Of a DNA stretch of 19,827 nt, positions 7,431-15,265 are shown piece by piece. Source of the DNA: CAWDPQ01 sp049642465 (GTDB taxonomy: Bacteria > Acidobacteriota > Vicinamibacteria > Vicinamibacterales > 2-12-FULL-66-21); assembly GCA_049642465.1 (NCBI GenBank), contig JBAROV010000020.1, forward strand, positions 1 to 19,827, in the 5' to 3' direction. The translations under genes and the position numbers were made by a program. How positions within the stretch are numbered: the first letter of the stretch is position 1; every line of letters begins with the position of its first letter. The notes under the pieces were generated by a model. It was given only the letters and a program-made list of their open reading frames with translations. It did no database searches and was not told the origin of the DNA.

Positions 7431-8777
7431 ATGAAAGGGCCATCGACCACGGACGCCACCCTGCCGTCAGCACGCCACACGTTATCTGGTGATGAGATGG
7501 TTCGACTGACCAGAGCTCACACGCTGTATGAGTGGTCAGCACAATCGAAAGTCGATCCCATCCCCGTCGCGGGCGCGAAGGGGTGCTGGTTCTGGAGCCC
7601 GGAAGGCAAGCGCTATCTCGATTTCAACAGCCAGTTGATGTGCGTGAACATCGGTCACGGCCACCAACGGGTGATTCGAGCGATTCAGGAACAGGCGGAG
7701 CAACTCGCCTACGTGAATCCCTTCATGGCGAGCGAGCCGCGAGCGAGGCTTGGAGAAAAGCTCGCGTCGATTACGCCTGGCGACATCGACGTGTTCTTCT
7801 TCACCAACGGTGGCGCGGAAGCCAACGAGAATGCCGTCAAGCTCGCCCGGCAGTTTACGGGCCGTCACAAGGTGCTCGCGCGATATCGTTCGTATCACGG
7901 GGCGACGGCGGGAGCGATCACGCTCACGGGCGATCCGCGGCGATGGGCCGCCGAACCCGGCATGGCCGGCGTGGTACACGTCATGGATCCGTGGCACGGC
8001 ATCCAACGCGGCTGGCAGGACGTCAACTCCGCGCTCGCGGATCTCGAAGAAGTGATCCAGTTCGAAGGTCCCCACACGATTGCCGCGTTCATTCTCGAAC
8101 CAGTCACGGGAACCAACGGTGTGCTGGTGCCGCCGGACGGTTATCTGCAGGGCGTCCGCGAGATCTGCAGCAAGCATGGAATCCTCCTCATCGCGGACGA
8201 GGTGATGTCAGGATTTGGACGCACGGGCGAGTGGTTCGCGGTCAACCACTGGAACGTCGTTCCCGATCTGATGACGATGGCCAAGGGGCTGACGAGCGCG
8301 TACGTACCGCTTGGCGCTGTTGGAATGCGCCGGGCGATCGCCGAGAAGTTCACCGATAAGGTGTTCTACGGCGGCCTCACCTACAACAGCCACCCGCTGG
8401 CCTGCGCTGCCGCGCTTGCGACGCTCAGTGTGTATGAAGACGAGGATCTCATCGGCAACGCGCGCCGGCTCGGCCAGGTGATGAAGGGACTGCTCCAGCA
8501 GCTCGCATCGAAACACGCGATCGTCGGCGATACGCGCTCCATCGGCCTCTTCGGCATCGTCGAGCTCGTCAAGGATCGGACGACGAGAGAACCGCTCGCG
8601 CCGTACAACGGAACCTCGGAACCGATGCAGAAGCTCGCCCGGTACTTCCGCGAGCACGGCCTCTACACGTTCGTGCGGTGGAATACGTTCTTCACCAACC
8701 CTCCGCTGTGCATCACGGAGGAGGAGCTGCGACAGGGCTTTGCGATCATCGAACGTGGATTGAGCGAAATCGCGTGA
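7431..8777 (+). CDS. Class III PLP-dependent aminotransferase (omega-amino acid type)
   Basis: This 448-aa fold-type I aminotransferase transfers an amino group from an omega- or beta-amino compound to a keto acid, usually pyruvate, in the cytoplasm. The PLP Schiff-base lysine is K285 in TMAKGLTSAYVPLG. D256 in LLIADEVMSGFGRTG pairs with the pyridine nitrogen, and TNGGAEANENAVKLAR (125-140) and YRSYHGAT (152-159) are the phosphate and ring contacts. The core looks like the taurine-pyruvate/beta-alanine-pyruvate branch, but substrate cannot be read from sequence. ATG 7431 has GGGAG 8 nt upstream. ATG 7497 is an alternative, because relatives often begin close to the RxHTLYxWSAQ segment. Long in-frame readthrough upstream (from 6261) is antisense to the sulfatase-like gene and not coding. 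It starts the catabolic cluster together with the MmsA-type dehydrogenase at 13703. Confidence 0.9.
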   Translation: MKGPSTTDATLPSARHTLSGDEMVRLTRAHTLYEWSAQSKVDPIPVAGAKGCWFWSPEGKRYLDFNSQLMCVNIGHGHQRVIRAIQEQAEQLAYVNPFMASEPRARLGEKLASITPGDIDVFFFTNGGAEANENAVKLARQFTGRHKVLARYRSYHGATAGAITLTGDPRRWAAEPGMAGVVHVMDPWHGIQRGWQDVNSALADLEEVIQFEGPHTIAAFILEPVTGTNGVLVPPDGYLQGVREICSKHGILLIADEVMSGFGRTGEWFAVNHWNVVPDLMTMAKGLTSAYVPLGAVGMRRAIAEKFTDKVFYGGLTYNSHPLACAAALATLSVYEDEDLIGNARRLGQVMKGLLQQLASKHAIVGDTRSIGLFGIVELVKDRTTREPLAPYNGTSEPMQKLARYFREHGLYTFVRWNTFFTNPPLCITEEELRQGFAIIERGLSEIA

Positions 8778-8841
8778 GGTGCACGCACAGTGGCGGAGCC
8801 GGCGCGTTCACTCCCTGAGCGTAGCCGCAACTCGCCGCTCG

Positions 8842-9909
8842 CTACAATGAGCCAACGATCGCTGCCGTTACATCACGCGTGGTGGCCTTTCCTCCCAGAT
8901 CCGGCGTTCGCGGCCCTCCGCCCGCCAGGACCTTTTCGATAGCCGTGATGATGCGATCGTGAGCAGGCGTCAGCCCGAGATAATCGAGCATCATCGCGCC
9001 GGCCCAGATCGCGCCGATTGGATTGGCGATGCCTTTGCCCGCAATGTCCGGCGCCGATCCGTGGATCGGCTCGAACATCGATGGGTGTGCGCGCTCGGGA
9101 TTGAGATTCGCTCCAGGCGCGACGCCCAGGCTGCCTGACACTGCCGCGCCGACGTCCGTCAGGATGTCGCCGAACAGGTTCGACGCGAGGATCACGTCGA
9201 GGCTGCCGGGATCGGTGACCATCCGCGCGCACAACGCGTCCACGTGATATTTGCGCCACTCGACGCTCGGATAACCTGCCGCCACTGATTCCACCGCTTC
9301 GTCCCACAGCACCATGGTGTGCTGCATCGCATTTGATTTCGTCGCACTCGCCAGTCGCTTGCGCGGACGCCGCATCGCCAGCTCGAACGCGTACGTGGCA
9401 ATTCGCTCGACGCCTCGACGTGTGAATACGCTCGTCTGCTCTGCCACTTCATGCGGCGTGTGACGATGAAGGCGGCCGCCGAGACCCGAGTACTCTCCTT
9501 CCGAGTTCTCGCGAACGCAGACCATGTCAACGTCTGCGGCCGTGCGTCCCACCAATGGACAGGGAATGCCAGGCAGCAGCCGCATCGGGCGAAGATTGAC
9601 GTATTGATCGAACCGCTGACGGATCGGCAGGATGAGATCCCACACCGCGATGTGATCCGGCACCGAGGGATCCCCAATCGCACCGAGGTAGATGGCGTCG
9701 AACTGCTGGAGCACGTCGAAGCCGTCGGCGTCCATCATGCGGCCGTTGCGGCGATAGAAGTCACAGCCCCACGGAAAGTCGACGAACTCGACGGCGGAGC
9801 CGACGTCGAGATCGAGATCGTTGATCGTGTGCCAGATGACTTCGAGCCCGGCAGGGATGACTTCCTTGCCGATGCCATCTCCGGGAAGTACTGCGACGCG
9901 TTTTTTCAT
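8842..9909 (-). CDS. Tartrate/D-malate-type decarboxylating dehydrogenase (isopropylmalate dehydrogenase family)
   Basis: This 355-aa NAD-dependent enzyme oxidises a 2-hydroxy diacid and removes the beta-carboxylate. Family features are PGDGIGKEV at the N-terminus, DLILPIRQRFDQYVNLRP (91-108), VRENSEGEYSGLGGR (132-146), catalytic K191, and metal ligands D224, D248 and D252 in the NLFGDILTDVGAA region. The NAD-site segment is HGSAPDIAGKGIANPIGAI. The pattern fits TtuC/DmlA-like tartrate or D-malate dehydrogenases better than LeuB. ATG 9909 is chosen because the 135 upstream in-frame codons run through intergenic repeats and look non-coding. No good ribosome-binding site is visible. It lies downstream of the symporter and SDR genes on the same strand, separated by 272 bp of repeats. 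Possible substrates include D-malate, tartrate and alkylated malates such as 3,3-dimethylmalate. Confidence 0.88.
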   Translation of the reverse strand: MKKRVAVLPGDGIGKEVIPAGLEVIWHTINDLDLDVGSAVEFVDFPWGCDFYRRNGRMMDADGFDVLQQFDAIYLGAIGDPSVPDHIAVWDLILPIRQRFDQYVNLRPMRLLPGIPCPLVGRTAADVDMVCVRENSEGEYSGLGGRLHRHTPHEVAEQTSVFTRRGVERIATYAFELAMRRPRKRLASATKSNAMQHTMVLWDEAVESVAAGYPSVEWRKYHVDALCARMVTDPGSLDVILASNLFGDILTDVGAAVSGSLGVAPGANLNPERAHPSMFEPIHGSAPDIAGKGIANPIGAIWAGAMMLDYLGLTPAHDRIITAIEKVLAGGGPRTPDLGGKATTRDVTAAIVGSL

Positions 9910-9982
9910 GTCAGTTGCCAGCTTCCAGTTCCCCGATCTCCCGACCTCACTTAGTGCTCGCGGGGCCCCACCCCCACTCGCT

Positions 9983-10026
9983 GCCCTTCGACCTTGCTCA
10001 GGGCAGCCCTGAGGTTCTCGAAGGGC
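9983..10026. repeat. Two-part stem-loop, REP-like
   Basis: Outer arms GCCCTTCGA (9983-9991) and TCGAAGGGC (10018-10026) pair over 9 bp. Inner arms CTCAGGGC (9997-10004) and GCCCTGAG (10006-10013) pair over 8 bp around a single A. Internal loops are 5 and 4 nt. No T-tract follows, so it is more like a dispersed palindromic element than a terminator. Confidence 0.8.
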
Positions 10027-10110
10027 TGCGGCTCGACTCGCTTCGCTCGCTCGCCGCGGCCGCAGGCGCTCCGTCCTCCCGCCCGCCTCCGCGCGCGGGG
10101 GATCAGGCGC

Positions 10111-10131
10111 GCTACGGCGCCGCGCCGTAGC
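10111..10131. repeat. Perfect 10-bp palindrome with 1-nt centre
   Basis: GCTACGGCGC (10111-10120) and GCGCCGTAGC (10122-10131) are exact inverted copies around C10121. They abut the next stem-loop. Confidence 0.8.
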
Positions 10132-10161
10132 TGGCCACCAAACGGTTCGTCGGGTGGCCAG
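10131..10161. repeat. 9-bp inverted repeat CTGGCCACC/GGTGGCCAG
   Basis: CTGGCCACC (10131-10139) and GGTGGCCAG (10153-10161) are perfectly complementary around a 13-nt loop, just after the SDR stop codon in the direction of transcription. It might affect mRNA stability or attenuate transcription into the downstream dehydrogenase gene; that role is inference. Confidence 0.75.
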
Positions 10162-10181
10162 CGAAGGCGGGCGTCCTCCCG

Positions 10182-10961
10182 TTACGGCGGTGTAAATCGC
10201 CCATCCGCAGCCAACCAGCCGCCATCCGCAAACAAAACAGTGCCCGTCACGTAGCTTGCCGCATCCGACGCGAGGAACAGTGTGGGGCCCACCATTTCTT
10301 CCGCTCTTCCCCATCGATGAAACACGCTCTTGGCCGCGTACGCCTCAAACCACTCGGGATTGTTCTTGATAGGCGTCGTCAGTGGCGTCTCGATCACCCC
10401 AGGCCCGACGGCATTGACGCGAACGCCGAAGGGTCCGAACTCGCACGCGGCCGTTCGCGCCATCTGGACGATGCCGGCTTTCGTGGCGGAGTACACCGAT
10501 TGGCCGGGTTCGACCACCTGCGATCGGATGGATGAAAAGAGCACGATGCTGCCCCGCCTCGCAGCGGTCATGATGCGGCCCGCGGAGCGGAGCACGTTGA
10601 AATTTCCCTTGAGGTTGAGATCGATCACGCGATCCACGTCCTCCTGTTGGTACTCGAGAATCCTCTTCCGCACGTTGATGCTGGGCGTGCAGATGACGAT
10701 ATCGAGTGAACCGCGGCGGGCGCGAACCTCATCGAAGCATCGATCGACAGCATTGGCATCCCGGATATCGAGCGCACCGGCCTCGCACGAGCCTTCCGCT
10801 GACGCGCGTTGCGCCACTCCCGTCGCCGCCGTCTCGTTGATATCCAGACAGGTCACGCGCGCGCCGAGGCGGACGGCGCCGATCGTCACGGCTTCCCCGA
10901 TGCCTGATGCGCCGCCAACGACCGCAGCCACCTTGCCCGAGAGATCGAAGATATGTGTCAT
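10182..10961 (-). CDS. Short-chain dehydrogenase/reductase (SDR)
   Basis: This 259-aa classical SDR is a cytoplasmic NAD(P)-dependent alcohol dehydrogenase or ketoreductase. The nucleotide-binding loop is GGASGIG (16-22). D40 at the end of beta-strand 2 (TCLDIN) favours NAD over NADP. Catalytic residues are N116, S143/S144 and Y157-x-x-x-K161. The usual NNAG motif after beta-4 is replaced by CTPS before INVRK, a mild deviation. The gene overlaps the symporter gene by 4 nt (ATGA at 10961-10958), so translation is probably coupled and the two share a substrate pathway. Its stop codon lies within the repeat mosaic. The substrate is not readable from sequence; a hydroxyacid or sugar acid alcohol is plausible given the neighbouring dehydrogenase. 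Confidence 0.9.
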   Translation of the reverse strand: MTHIFDLSGKVAAVVGGASGIGEAVTIGAVRLGARVTCLDINETAATGVAQRASAEGSCEAGALDIRDANAVDRCFDEVRARRGSLDIVICTPSINVRKRILEYQQEDVDRVIDLNLKGNFNVLRSAGRIMTAARRGSIVLFSSIRSQVVEPGQSVYSATKAGIVQMARTAACEFGPFGVRVNAVGPGVIETPLTTPIKNNPEWFEAYAAKSVFHRWGRAEEMVGPTLFLASDAASYVTGTVLFADGGWLAADGRFTPP

Positions 10962-12376
10962 GCCGGTTCCCGAAAGACCGCACGCGATCCTCGCACCGCC
11001 GCGAGGATGCCGAATGCAGCCGCCGCGGCCGCGAGGCCTGCGAGATTCTCGCTCAGAAACCCGAATCCGTTCCCGTCAGTCGCAATCCGGACGAACAGGA
11101 GCACACCGATGCCGGCGGCAATTGACGCGAACGCTTCAGGGGCTCCACCGCGACGCCAGAGCAAGCCGGCAAGAACGGGAACAAACAAGCTGACGCCGAG
11201 CAGCGAATAGAAAATCTGGAGCGCATCAACGATGGTCTTGACCTGCAGCGCCAGCAGGACCCCGCCGATGCCGCCAGCGAACGCGGCAATGCGAGCGACG
11301 GTCAGCAACTGTCGGTCGGTGGCGGCGGGATTGAGGAACCGCTTGTACAAGTCCTTCGAGAGCGAGGTTGCGAGCATGAAGAGGATTGCGTCGCAAGTGC
11401 TGACCTCGGCCGAGAACACTGCGGCCAGACCGAGCGCGCCAACGACTGGCGTCAGTTCGGTGGCCAGAACCGTCGGCAGCACAAGATTCGGGTTGTCAAT
11501 GCTGAGACCGGCGGCCCTGGCGGCAATGCCATAGAACACCGGAATGCAGGCGAAGGCCATCTGCGCGAATGCCTGGCCTCCGATGCCAAGCCGAATCGCC
11601 CGTTCGCTTGCCGCGCCGTAGGTCTTCTGAACCAGTCCTGGCGAGATGATGAACGCCGGCGTGAGGACGGCGAGCATCGACCATCCGGACATCCCCGAGC
11701 CGGTCGAGTACATGACGTTCCAGTAATCGGGGTGAGGTGGCGTGAGCGACGCAAACGCCGCGCGTCCGCCTGCAGCGTCGTACAGGAGCGGCATCGCGAA
11801 CAGAAATCCAGCAATCAGCACGATCAGCTGAACGAGATTCACCCACGCCGAACTGAGCAGCCCGCCAGCGGCAAAGTAAATCGTCATGACCGCGGCGCCA
11901 ATGACGATCCCCACTGGCCTCGACACGCCAGCGACCACGTCGAGCACGGCTGCGCCGGCGATCAGCTGCGCGGCCAGGATTGCCAGCGTACCCACCCAGA
12001 TGAGCGCCGCGACGCCGCCACGGACCGCGGCGCTGTAGCGGTACTCGAGGAAATCGCCAATCGTGTAGAACCCTCGCGCCGATGCGAGGCGCCAGATCCT
12101 CGGCCCGATCCAGAACGCGAGCGCGAGCGAGCCGATTGCCGCCGATCCGTTCCACCACCAGGCCGAAACGCCTTGGGAGTACGCGAGTCCAGCCGCCCCG
12201 ACTGTGGTGCCGGCCCCGATGTTTGCCGCAAGCACAGTGGCAAACAACAGCGGCGCGCTCAAACGTCTCCCCGCGACGAAGAAATCGCCGCTGCCGCGGA
12301 CGAACCGCGAAATCCACAGCCCTCCAATCGTCAAACCGACGGAATAGGCGATGAGCAGGATGAGATGAATCGTCAC
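10958..12376 (-). CDS. Sodium:solute symporter (SSS family)
   Basis: This 472-aa polytopic inner membrane protein has about 12-13 hydrophobic segments. The N-terminal part shows the SSS pattern: a first helix, then FFVAGRRLSAPLLFATVLAANIGAGTT-like sequence (sodium-site helix), a GFYTIGDFLEYRY loop, a core with STCDAILFMLATSLSKDLYKRFL (the conserved S/T-rich helix before the SxxxxDLY motif), and C-terminal helices ending in a basic tail. Families with this architecture carry proline, pantothenate, sugars or carboxylates with Na+. The start is GTG 12376 with no visible ribosome-binding site. It is the first gene of the minus-strand unit, overlaps the SDR by ATGA, and diverges from the M20 hydrolase over 47 bp. 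It is therefore the probable importer for the cluster's substrate. Confidence 0.9.
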   Translation of the reverse strand: MTIHLILLIAYSVGLTIGGLWISRFVRGSGDFFVAGRRLSAPLLFATVLAANIGAGTTVGAAGLAYSQGVSAWWWNGSAAIGSLALAFWIGPRIWRLASARGFYTIGDFLEYRYSAAVRGGVAALIWVGTLAILAAQLIAGAAVLDVVAGVSRPVGIVIGAAVMTIYFAAGGLLSSAWVNLVQLIVLIAGFLFAMPLLYDAAGGRAAFASLTPPHPDYWNVMYSTGSGMSGWSMLAVLTPAFIISPGLVQKTYGAASERAIRLGIGGQAFAQMAFACIPVFYGIAARAAGLSIDNPNLVLPTVLATELTPVVGALGLAAVFSAEVSTCDAILFMLATSLSKDLYKRFLNPAATDRQLLTVARIAAFAGGIGGVLLALQVKTIVDALQIFYSLLGVSLFVPVLAGLLWRRGGAPEAFASIAAGIGVLLFVRIATDGNGFGFLSENLAGLAAAAAAFGILAAVRGSRAVFREPA

Positions 12377-12423
12377 GTGAGAGGCGTGGCGGGCCGGCGG
12401 TATATTGTACTGAAACCCTTCAA
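12377..12423. promoter_or_regulatory. Divergent promoter region, symporter versus M20 hydrolase
   Basis: The two divergent start codons are only 47 bp apart. An AT-rich island in otherwise GC-rich DNA holds TATATT (12401-12406, plus strand, 17 nt before ATG 12424) and TACAAT (12409-12404, minus strand, 27 nt before GTG 12376). Both are possible -10 boxes. No clear -35 elements or operator were found. Co-regulation of both arms from this gap is inferred. Confidence 0.4.
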
Positions 12424-13686
12424 ATGATCCGCACCGTCGATCGCGTGCTGGAGGCCGTGGACGAGGCGGCGCCGGAAATCGTGGCTTTCACCTCGCAGTT
12501 GATCCGGGTGCCGACCGTGAACCCACCTGGAGACCACTACACGGAGTGCGCGCACATCATCGGTGCGAAGCTCGAATCCTGCGCCCTCGACGTGGACTAT
12601 CTGCCCGCGGAGGGGGCGGCCGAGCACACGGCAACGCACCCTCGTATCAATGTGGTCGGTCTTCGACGCGGACGATCCCTCCGCCCCGCCGTACATCTCA
12701 ACGGCCACTACGACGTGGTGCCGCCCGGCGAAGGTTGGACGGTCGATCCCTTCGGCGGCGTTGTTCGCGATGGACGGATCTACGGGCGTGGCGCCTGCGA
12801 CATGAAGGGTGGTATTGCGGCCGCCATCTTCGCGGCCGAAGCCATCAGGCGAGCAGGCGTCGAGCTACACGGTTCGATTGAAATCAGCGCGACGCCGGAC
12901 GAAGAAAGCGGAGGATTTGCCGGGGTGGCGTGGCTCGCCGACCACGGTCGGCTCACGTCAGCACGGATCGACCACGTGATCATTCCCGAACCCATGAACG
13001 TGGACCGGATCTCAATCGGCCATCGCGGAGTGTACTGGTTCGAGGTGACGACGCACGGTCGGATCGGCCACGGCAGCATGCCCTTTCTCGGCGTCAACGC
13101 GATCGATCAGATGTCGCATATCCTCGATCGCATTCACCTGACGCTCCTCCCCACGCTCGCCGCGCGCTCCACCGCCATGCCTGTCGTCCCCGAGGCCGCG
13201 CGTCATGCCACCTTGAACGTCAACGGAATCGCGGGCGGGCAGCCGATTGATGGAATCCAGACGCCGTGCGTCGCAGATCTGTGCCGAGCCGTGTTCGACA
13301 GACGATTTCTGCTCGAAGAAGGGTTCGAGCAGACCAGGTCGGAGATCTGCCAGCTCCTGGAGGAGGTCGCAGCCGAGCACGACATCCGATATGTTCTGCG
13401 CGATCTGATGGTTGTTCATCCGGTTCTGGCTCCGGCCGATTCTCCCGTTGTGACCGCCCTCGAGCGGGCCATTCAGGCGATACTTGGGAGACCGGGGGTG
13501 CAGGTCGCCAGCCCCGGGACCTACGATCATAAGCACGTCGATCGCATTGGGGGCATTCGCAACTGCGTGGCGTATGGCCCAGGGATTCTCGACCTCGCGC
13601 ACCAGCCGGACGAATGGTGCGCGATTGAAGATTTGGTCAATGCGACCAAGATACTCGCGCTGGCTGTACTCGAACTCACAATGTAA
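12424..13686 (+). CDS. M20-family metallo-amidohydrolase (ArgE/DapE-like deacylase)
   Basis: This 420-aa cytoplasmic di-zinc amidohydrolase cleaves an N-acyl amino acid or dipeptide-type amide bond. Metal ligands are visible: H95-Y-D97 in HLNGHYDVVPPG, bridging D126 in YGRGACDMKGGIAA, the catalytic Glu pair E160-E161 in ATPDEESGG, E189, and the C-terminal His of LAHQPDEW. The dimerisation/lid domain lies at about 195-310, with HGRIGHGSMPFLGVNAI. Length and motifs match the acetylornithine deacetylase/succinyl-diaminopimelate desuccinylase group, but the family also contains carnosinases and N-carbamoyl-beta-alanine hydrolases. No arginine or lysine biosynthesis gene is nearby, so a catabolic role is more likely. 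The ALDH gene follows after 16 nt. It heads the plus-strand operon from the shared divergent region. Confidence 0.88.
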   Translation: MIRTVDRVLEAVDEAAPEIVAFTSQLIRVPTVNPPGDHYTECAHIIGAKLESCALDVDYLPAEGAAEHTATHPRINVVGLRRGRSLRPAVHLNGHYDVVPPGEGWTVDPFGGVVRDGRIYGRGACDMKGGIAAAIFAAEAIRRAGVELHGSIEISATPDEESGGFAGVAWLADHGRLTSARIDHVIIPEPMNVDRISIGHRGVYWFEVTTHGRIGHGSMPFLGVNAIDQMSHILDRIHLTLLPTLAARSTAMPVVPEAARHATLNVNGIAGGQPIDGIQTPCVADLCRAVFDRRFLLEEGFEQTRSEICQLLEEVAAEHDIRYVLRDLMVVHPVLAPADSPVVTALERAIQAILGRPGVQVASPGTYDHKHVDRIGGIRNCVAYGPGILDLAHQPDEWCAIEDLVNATKILALAVLELTM

Positions 13687-13702
13687 GTGGACGGAGTGGA
13701 CC

Positions 13703-15187
13703 ATGGCCACAGTGGATGTCGAATTGTTGCAGAACTTTGTCGGGGGCTCGTGGCAGACGGCCACGGCGCAGGACTCGCTCGAGGTGAACAATCCGGCGAC
13801 GAGCGAAATGCTCGCGCGGGTACCACTCTCTTCGGCTGACGACGTCAATCGTGCGGTGGCGGCAGCCGTGCGTGCGTTCGATGGATGGCGTCGAACGCCC
13901 CCCACCGAGCGCATCCAGTACCTCTTCGCGTTCAAGCAGAAGCTCGAGGAGCACTTCGAGGATCTGGCGCGGACGATCACGATGGAGGCGGGCAAGACGC
14001 TGACCGAGTCACGCGGTGAGGTTCGGCGCGGCATCGAGAACGTCGAGTGCGCAGCGGGAATCCCGTCGCTCGCGATGGGCTACAACATGGAAGACATCGC
14101 GAGCGGCATCGACGAAATGCTCATCCGTCAACCGCTTGGCGTCGTCGCGGCGATCACACCGTTCAACTTTCCGGGAATGATTCCGCTGTGGTTCCTGCCG
14201 TACGCGATCGCGTGCGGCAACTGCTTCGTACTCAAGCCCTCGGAACGCGTGCCGGTGACATCTCAGAAGCTGTTCAGGATCCTGGCGTCTCTTGGATTGC
14301 CGCCCGGGGTCGTGAGCCTGGTCAACGGCGGACGGGCGGCTGTGGATGCGCTCCTCGATCATCCAGACGTTCGGGCAATCTCCTTTGTGGGTTCGTCGCC
14401 TGTCGCGCAATATGTCTACTCGCGAGCTGCCGCATCCGGCAAACGCGTGCAGTGCCAGGGGGGCGCCAAGAATCCGATCATTGTGATGCCCGATGCCGAC
14501 GTCGACATGACCGTCAAACTGACGATGGATTCGGCCTTCGGATGTGCGGGGCAACGGTGTCTGGCTGCCTCCGTCGCGGTCCCAGTGGGCGAAGCGCGCC
14601 AAACCTTTACACCTCGCTTGCTCGAGGCCGCGGCGGCCCGCCGTGTCGGCTATGGTCTCGAACCCAACGTCGAGATGGGCCCGGTCATCACGGCAGAAAG
14701 CCGCCAGCGCATCGAGGGACTCGTCCAACGCGGCGAATCATCTGGCGGCCGCGTGCTGGTCGATGGCCGGCGCAGCACGATCCCGGGATTCGAAAAAGGA
14801 CACTTCGTACGGCCCACGGTGATCGAGTTCGATAAACCAGGCGGCGATCTGGCGCAGACGGAAATTTTCGGACCAGTGCTCAGCCTCGCTCACGTCAATA
14901 CGCTGGACGATGCGATCGCGTCGGTCAACGCGTCGTCTTTTGGCAACATGGCGTGTATTTTTACGACGAATGGCGCCGCGGCCAGAAAGTTCCGGTACGA
15001 AGTGCGCGCCGGCAACATCGGCATCAACATCGGCGTCGCCGCACCGATGGCGTTCTTCCCCTTCTCGGGGTGGAAGGGCAGCTTTTTCGGCGACCTCCAC
15101 GCGCAGGGACGCGATGCGATTGAGTTCTTCATGGACAAGAAGATCGTTGTCGAGCGGTGGCCGAAGGAGTGGTCGAGACAGTTCTAA
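13703..15187 (+). CDS. CoA-acylating (methyl)malonate-semialdehyde dehydrogenase, MmsA-type
   Basis: This 494-aa NAD-dependent aldehyde dehydrogenase converts malonate or methylmalonate semialdehyde plus CoA to acetyl- or propionyl-CoA with CO2 release. N155 lies in ITPFNFPGMIPLW and the catalytic C286 in FGCAGQRCLA. The usual ELGGK general-base Glu segment is replaced by VQCQGGAKNP (249-258), followed by IIVMPDADVD. That GAKN signature is diagnostic of the acylating MmsA branch. ATG 13703 has GGAG 6 nt upstream; longer in-frame sequence upstream is inside the M20 gene. With the class III aminotransferase it forms the textbook beta-alanine to malonate semialdehyde to acetyl-CoA pair. Other semialdehydes cannot be excluded. 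Confidence 0.9.
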   Translation: MATVDVELLQNFVGGSWQTATAQDSLEVNNPATSEMLARVPLSSADDVNRAVAAAVRAFDGWRRTPPTERIQYLFAFKQKLEEHFEDLARTITMEAGKTLTESRGEVRRGIENVECAAGIPSLAMGYNMEDIASGIDEMLIRQPLGVVAAITPFNFPGMIPLWFLPYAIACGNCFVLKPSERVPVTSQKLFRILASLGLPPGVVSLVNGGRAAVDALLDHPDVRAISFVGSSPVAQYVYSRAAASGKRVQCQGGAKNPIIVMPDADVDMTVKLTMDSAFGCAGQRCLAASVAVPVGEARQTFTPRLLEAAAARRVGYGLEPNVEMGPVITAESRQRIEGLVQRGESSGGRVLVDGRRSTIPGFEKGHFVRPTVIEFDKPGGDLAQTEIFGPVLSLAHVNTLDDAIASVNASSFGNMACIFTTNGAAARKFRYEVRAGNIGINIGVAAPMAFFPFSGWKGSFFGDLHAQGRDAIEFFMDKKIVVERWPKEWSRQF

Positions 15188-15265
15188 GAGCCTGCCGCGC
15201 GGAAGCCGCGAGCGAAGGCGGGCCACACGAGCAACGTGCTCCCGTTATCAGAAGGCGTGCGATAC
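15188..15265. repeat. Short hairpins between ALDH and P1 peptidase genes
   Basis: Two small perfect hairpins are present: CGCGG-AAG-CCGCG (15198-15210) and GAGCA-ACG-TGCTC (15229-15241). The words AGCGAAGGCGGGC and CTCCCGTTA, in this order, also close the repeat mosaic before 10182. AGAAGG (15250-15255) is the likely ribosome-binding site of the next gene. Confidence 0.6.

Larger units (their letters stand above)
9910..10181. repeat. Repeat-rich intergenic mosaic of micro-tandems and palindromes
   Basis: No gene is supported. In order it contains: a degenerate tandem (9911-9949) mixing the 7-nt CTTCCAG-like and 8-nt GATCTCCC-like words found at 5239 and 1970; a stem-loop at 9983-10026; a GC-rich stretch; a palindrome at 10111-10131; and a stem-loop at 10131-10161. 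It ends with GCGAAGGCGGGC...CTCCCGTTA, and that last TTA is the stop codon of the SDR gene read on the minus strand. The mosaic lies within the apparent symporter-SDR-dehydrogenase transcription unit. Confidence 0.75.

Noticed and set aside
9910..10314. N-terminal extension of the tartrate/D-malate-type dehydrogenase
   Set aside because: It runs through repeats and into the SDR gene; the family begins at the MKKRVAVLPGDGIG segment encoded from 9909.
12424..13686. Assignment of the M20 protein as ArgE or DapE in biosynthesis
   Set aside because: Motifs fit the broad family only, and the neighbours are catabolic; no arginine or lysine biosynthesis genes are present.
13012..14034. 340-codon minus-strand frame over the M20 and ALDH genes
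   Set aside because: It is antisense to two genes with complete catalytic motifs, and its translation has no domain pattern.
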